NCBI GenBank assembly: GCA_007695205.1
Contig: REEF01000311.1
Span: forward strand, 1-7,721
DNA from: Planctomycetaceae bacterium
Lineage (GTDB): Bacteria > Planctomycetota > Planctomycetia > Pirellulales > Pirellulaceae
Direction: 5' to 3'
DNA: 7,721 bases
Positions 7,095-7,721 of the stretch are shown here, in pieces; the stretch's first letter is position 1, and each line of letters begins with the position of its first letter. The position numbers were made by a program, and so were the translations under genes. Under the pieces are notes generated by a model, which saw only the letters and a list, made by a program, of their open reading frames with translations, made no database searches and was not told the origin of the DNA.

Positions 7095-7233
7095 CTTGCC
7101 TTCCGTCCTTTCCACAGATACCAGGCGGGAACACGTCTCGAACACTTCTTTTTCGGGTCTTGAGTCTGTTTGGGATTTCGGATTTCGAGATTCCATTTTC
7201 CGTCGGATCGCACTTCAGCGAATCGACGCTCCG
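7095..7233. other. Spacer between BNR fragment and sialidase gene
   Basis: This 139-base spacer holds no supported gene. It contains the sialidase ribosome binding site (7099-7104) and a short heptamer repeat (7173-7193). I see no convincing promoter hexamers and no hairpin with a T-tract. Confidence 0.6.
7173..7193. repeat. Short heptamer tandem repeat (GGATTTC type)
   Basis: GGATTTC (7173-7179), an exact second copy (7180-7186) and a degenerate third, GAGATTC (7187-7193). On the minus strand this reads GAAATCC units. Intergenic runs of this type recur in planctomycete and related genomes and are often mistranslated as IRNPKSE-like tails of over-extended proteins, which is what happens if the sialidase gene is started at 7196. 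Confidence 0.5.
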
Positions 7234-7485
7234 TTATGAGGTCCACGGAGCCGTCGTCACCCACCAGTGATGCATGTTGGTTCTCGCTCCAGCATAACTG
7301 ACATCGGCATGGATCAGAAGCCGTTTCGGCGTTTCGGGATCGTATTTGCCGATAATCTCGTTGGCCGAGTAGCAATCGCCTCCACCCGGCGTCTGCAGCC
7401 GTCTCATCAGCACGATCCCTTCGTCCCAATGGATGCCATCGGTGCTGATCACGTAGGGGCTGTTTTCCCCCCGCCGGTACCGCAC
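7234..7485 (-). pseudogene. C-terminal fragment of a sialidase-like (BNR) protein
   Basis: About 83 residues ending in TAA (7234-7236) read like the last part of a planctomycete BNR/sialidase-like protein: an Asp-box-like STDGIHWDEG, then TPGGGDCYSANEIIG, then KRLLIHADVSYAGARTNMHHWW. The frame stays open upstream only to a TGA at 7633-7635, so at most about 132 in-frame residues exist, far short of a propeller protein, and no signal peptide can be found. Residues before 7485 (GTG) look less protein-like. Two six-base G runs on the minus strand (7467-7472 and 7513-7518) are possible frameshift points, either real or from sequencing. It may therefore be a 5'-truncated relic or the 3' end of a frameshifted gene entering from beyond the window. 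It lies 139 bases upstream of the intact sialidase-like gene, in the same orientation. Confidence 0.5.
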
Positions 7486-7721
7486 CGGTGGAGGCCGGGT
7501 TTGGCCACTACACCCCCCGCCGACGCAAGCGATAACTGTTGGTCGGGCTTGATAGCAGCTCCTTCGAACGTCGTTACCCGCTTTTCCAGGTTCCGTGCTC
7601 CATTCCTTTGGGTATCGACATACAGCCCGTTGTCAGAATCATGATCACAAACCTGACAGCTTACGATGCGTTGCTGTTGAAATACAAACCCCGCCCGATC
7701 CGCACCGACCGGGAACACCGT
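7486..7721. other. Unassigned right edge
   Basis: No gene is supported here with confidence. One minus-strand frame is open from the window edge to a TGA at 7449-7451 (about 90 codons); its residues, including DNGLYVDTQRNGARNLEK, match no family I recognise. It could be the upstream part of the broken BNR gene if a frameshift lies in one of the G runs, or chance. Confidence 0.35.

Noticed and set aside
7095..7196. A 34-residue N-terminal extension of the sialidase-like protein
   Set aside because: It derives from the repeat-like spacer, would bury the signal peptide, and lacks the well-placed ribosome binding site seen before the ATG at 7094.
7528..7536. An in-frame IACVGGG-like stretch upstream of the BNR fragment resembling the TrpB VACVGGG loop
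   Set aside because: The match is only a few residues, its surroundings show no other TrpB motif, and the frame closes shortly upstream; chance similarity.

Overview
The window is a moderately GC-rich bacterial segment in which every supported gene lies on the minus strand, so biological order runs from high to low coordinates. The gene content points to a Planctomycetes bacterium, probably Pirellulales (Rhodopirellula/Blastopirellula-like): a secreted Asp-box sialidase-like protein, a sulfatase remnant, an FHA-GAF-SpoIIE phosphatase and a trpB-trpA pair. This assignment is inferred from gene content, not from a marker gene.

Right end (5337-7721): a glycan-degradation neighbourhood that is partly decayed. 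A C-terminal piece of a sialidase-like (BNR) protein (7234-7485) has lost its N-terminal part or is frameshifted. It is followed by an intact secreted sialidase-like protein with four Asp-boxes (5523-7094). Directly after the TAG stop of that gene, in the same frame, is a 61-codon piece that reads as an internally deleted sulfatase ending in a typical sulfatase C-terminus (5337-5522).

Middle (3252-5336): a promoter-like sequence (5309-5336) precedes a 544-residue FHA-GAF-SpoIIE/PP2C phosphatase, likely a cytoplasmic signalling protein. After a 140-base gap comes a 62-residue [4Fe-4S] ferredoxin with an excellent ribosome binding site, closed by a strong intrinsic terminator.

Left end (1-3175): trpB, trpA and a family 4 glycosyltransferase are tightly packed (gaps of 14 and 8 bases) and look like one transcript. 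TrpB and TrpA form tryptophan synthase, which makes tryptophan from indole-glycerol phosphate and serine. The glycosyltransferase probably acts on a cell-surface glycan and has no obvious link to tryptophan.

Most of the window is ordinary chromosome. The points worth a second look are the ferredoxin terminator that abuts the trpB ribosome binding site with possible competing upstream stems, the in-frame sulfatase relic behind the sialidase, and the broken BNR fragment at the right edge. I see no CRISPR array, tRNA, rRNA, insertion sequence, defence system or other clearly new system.
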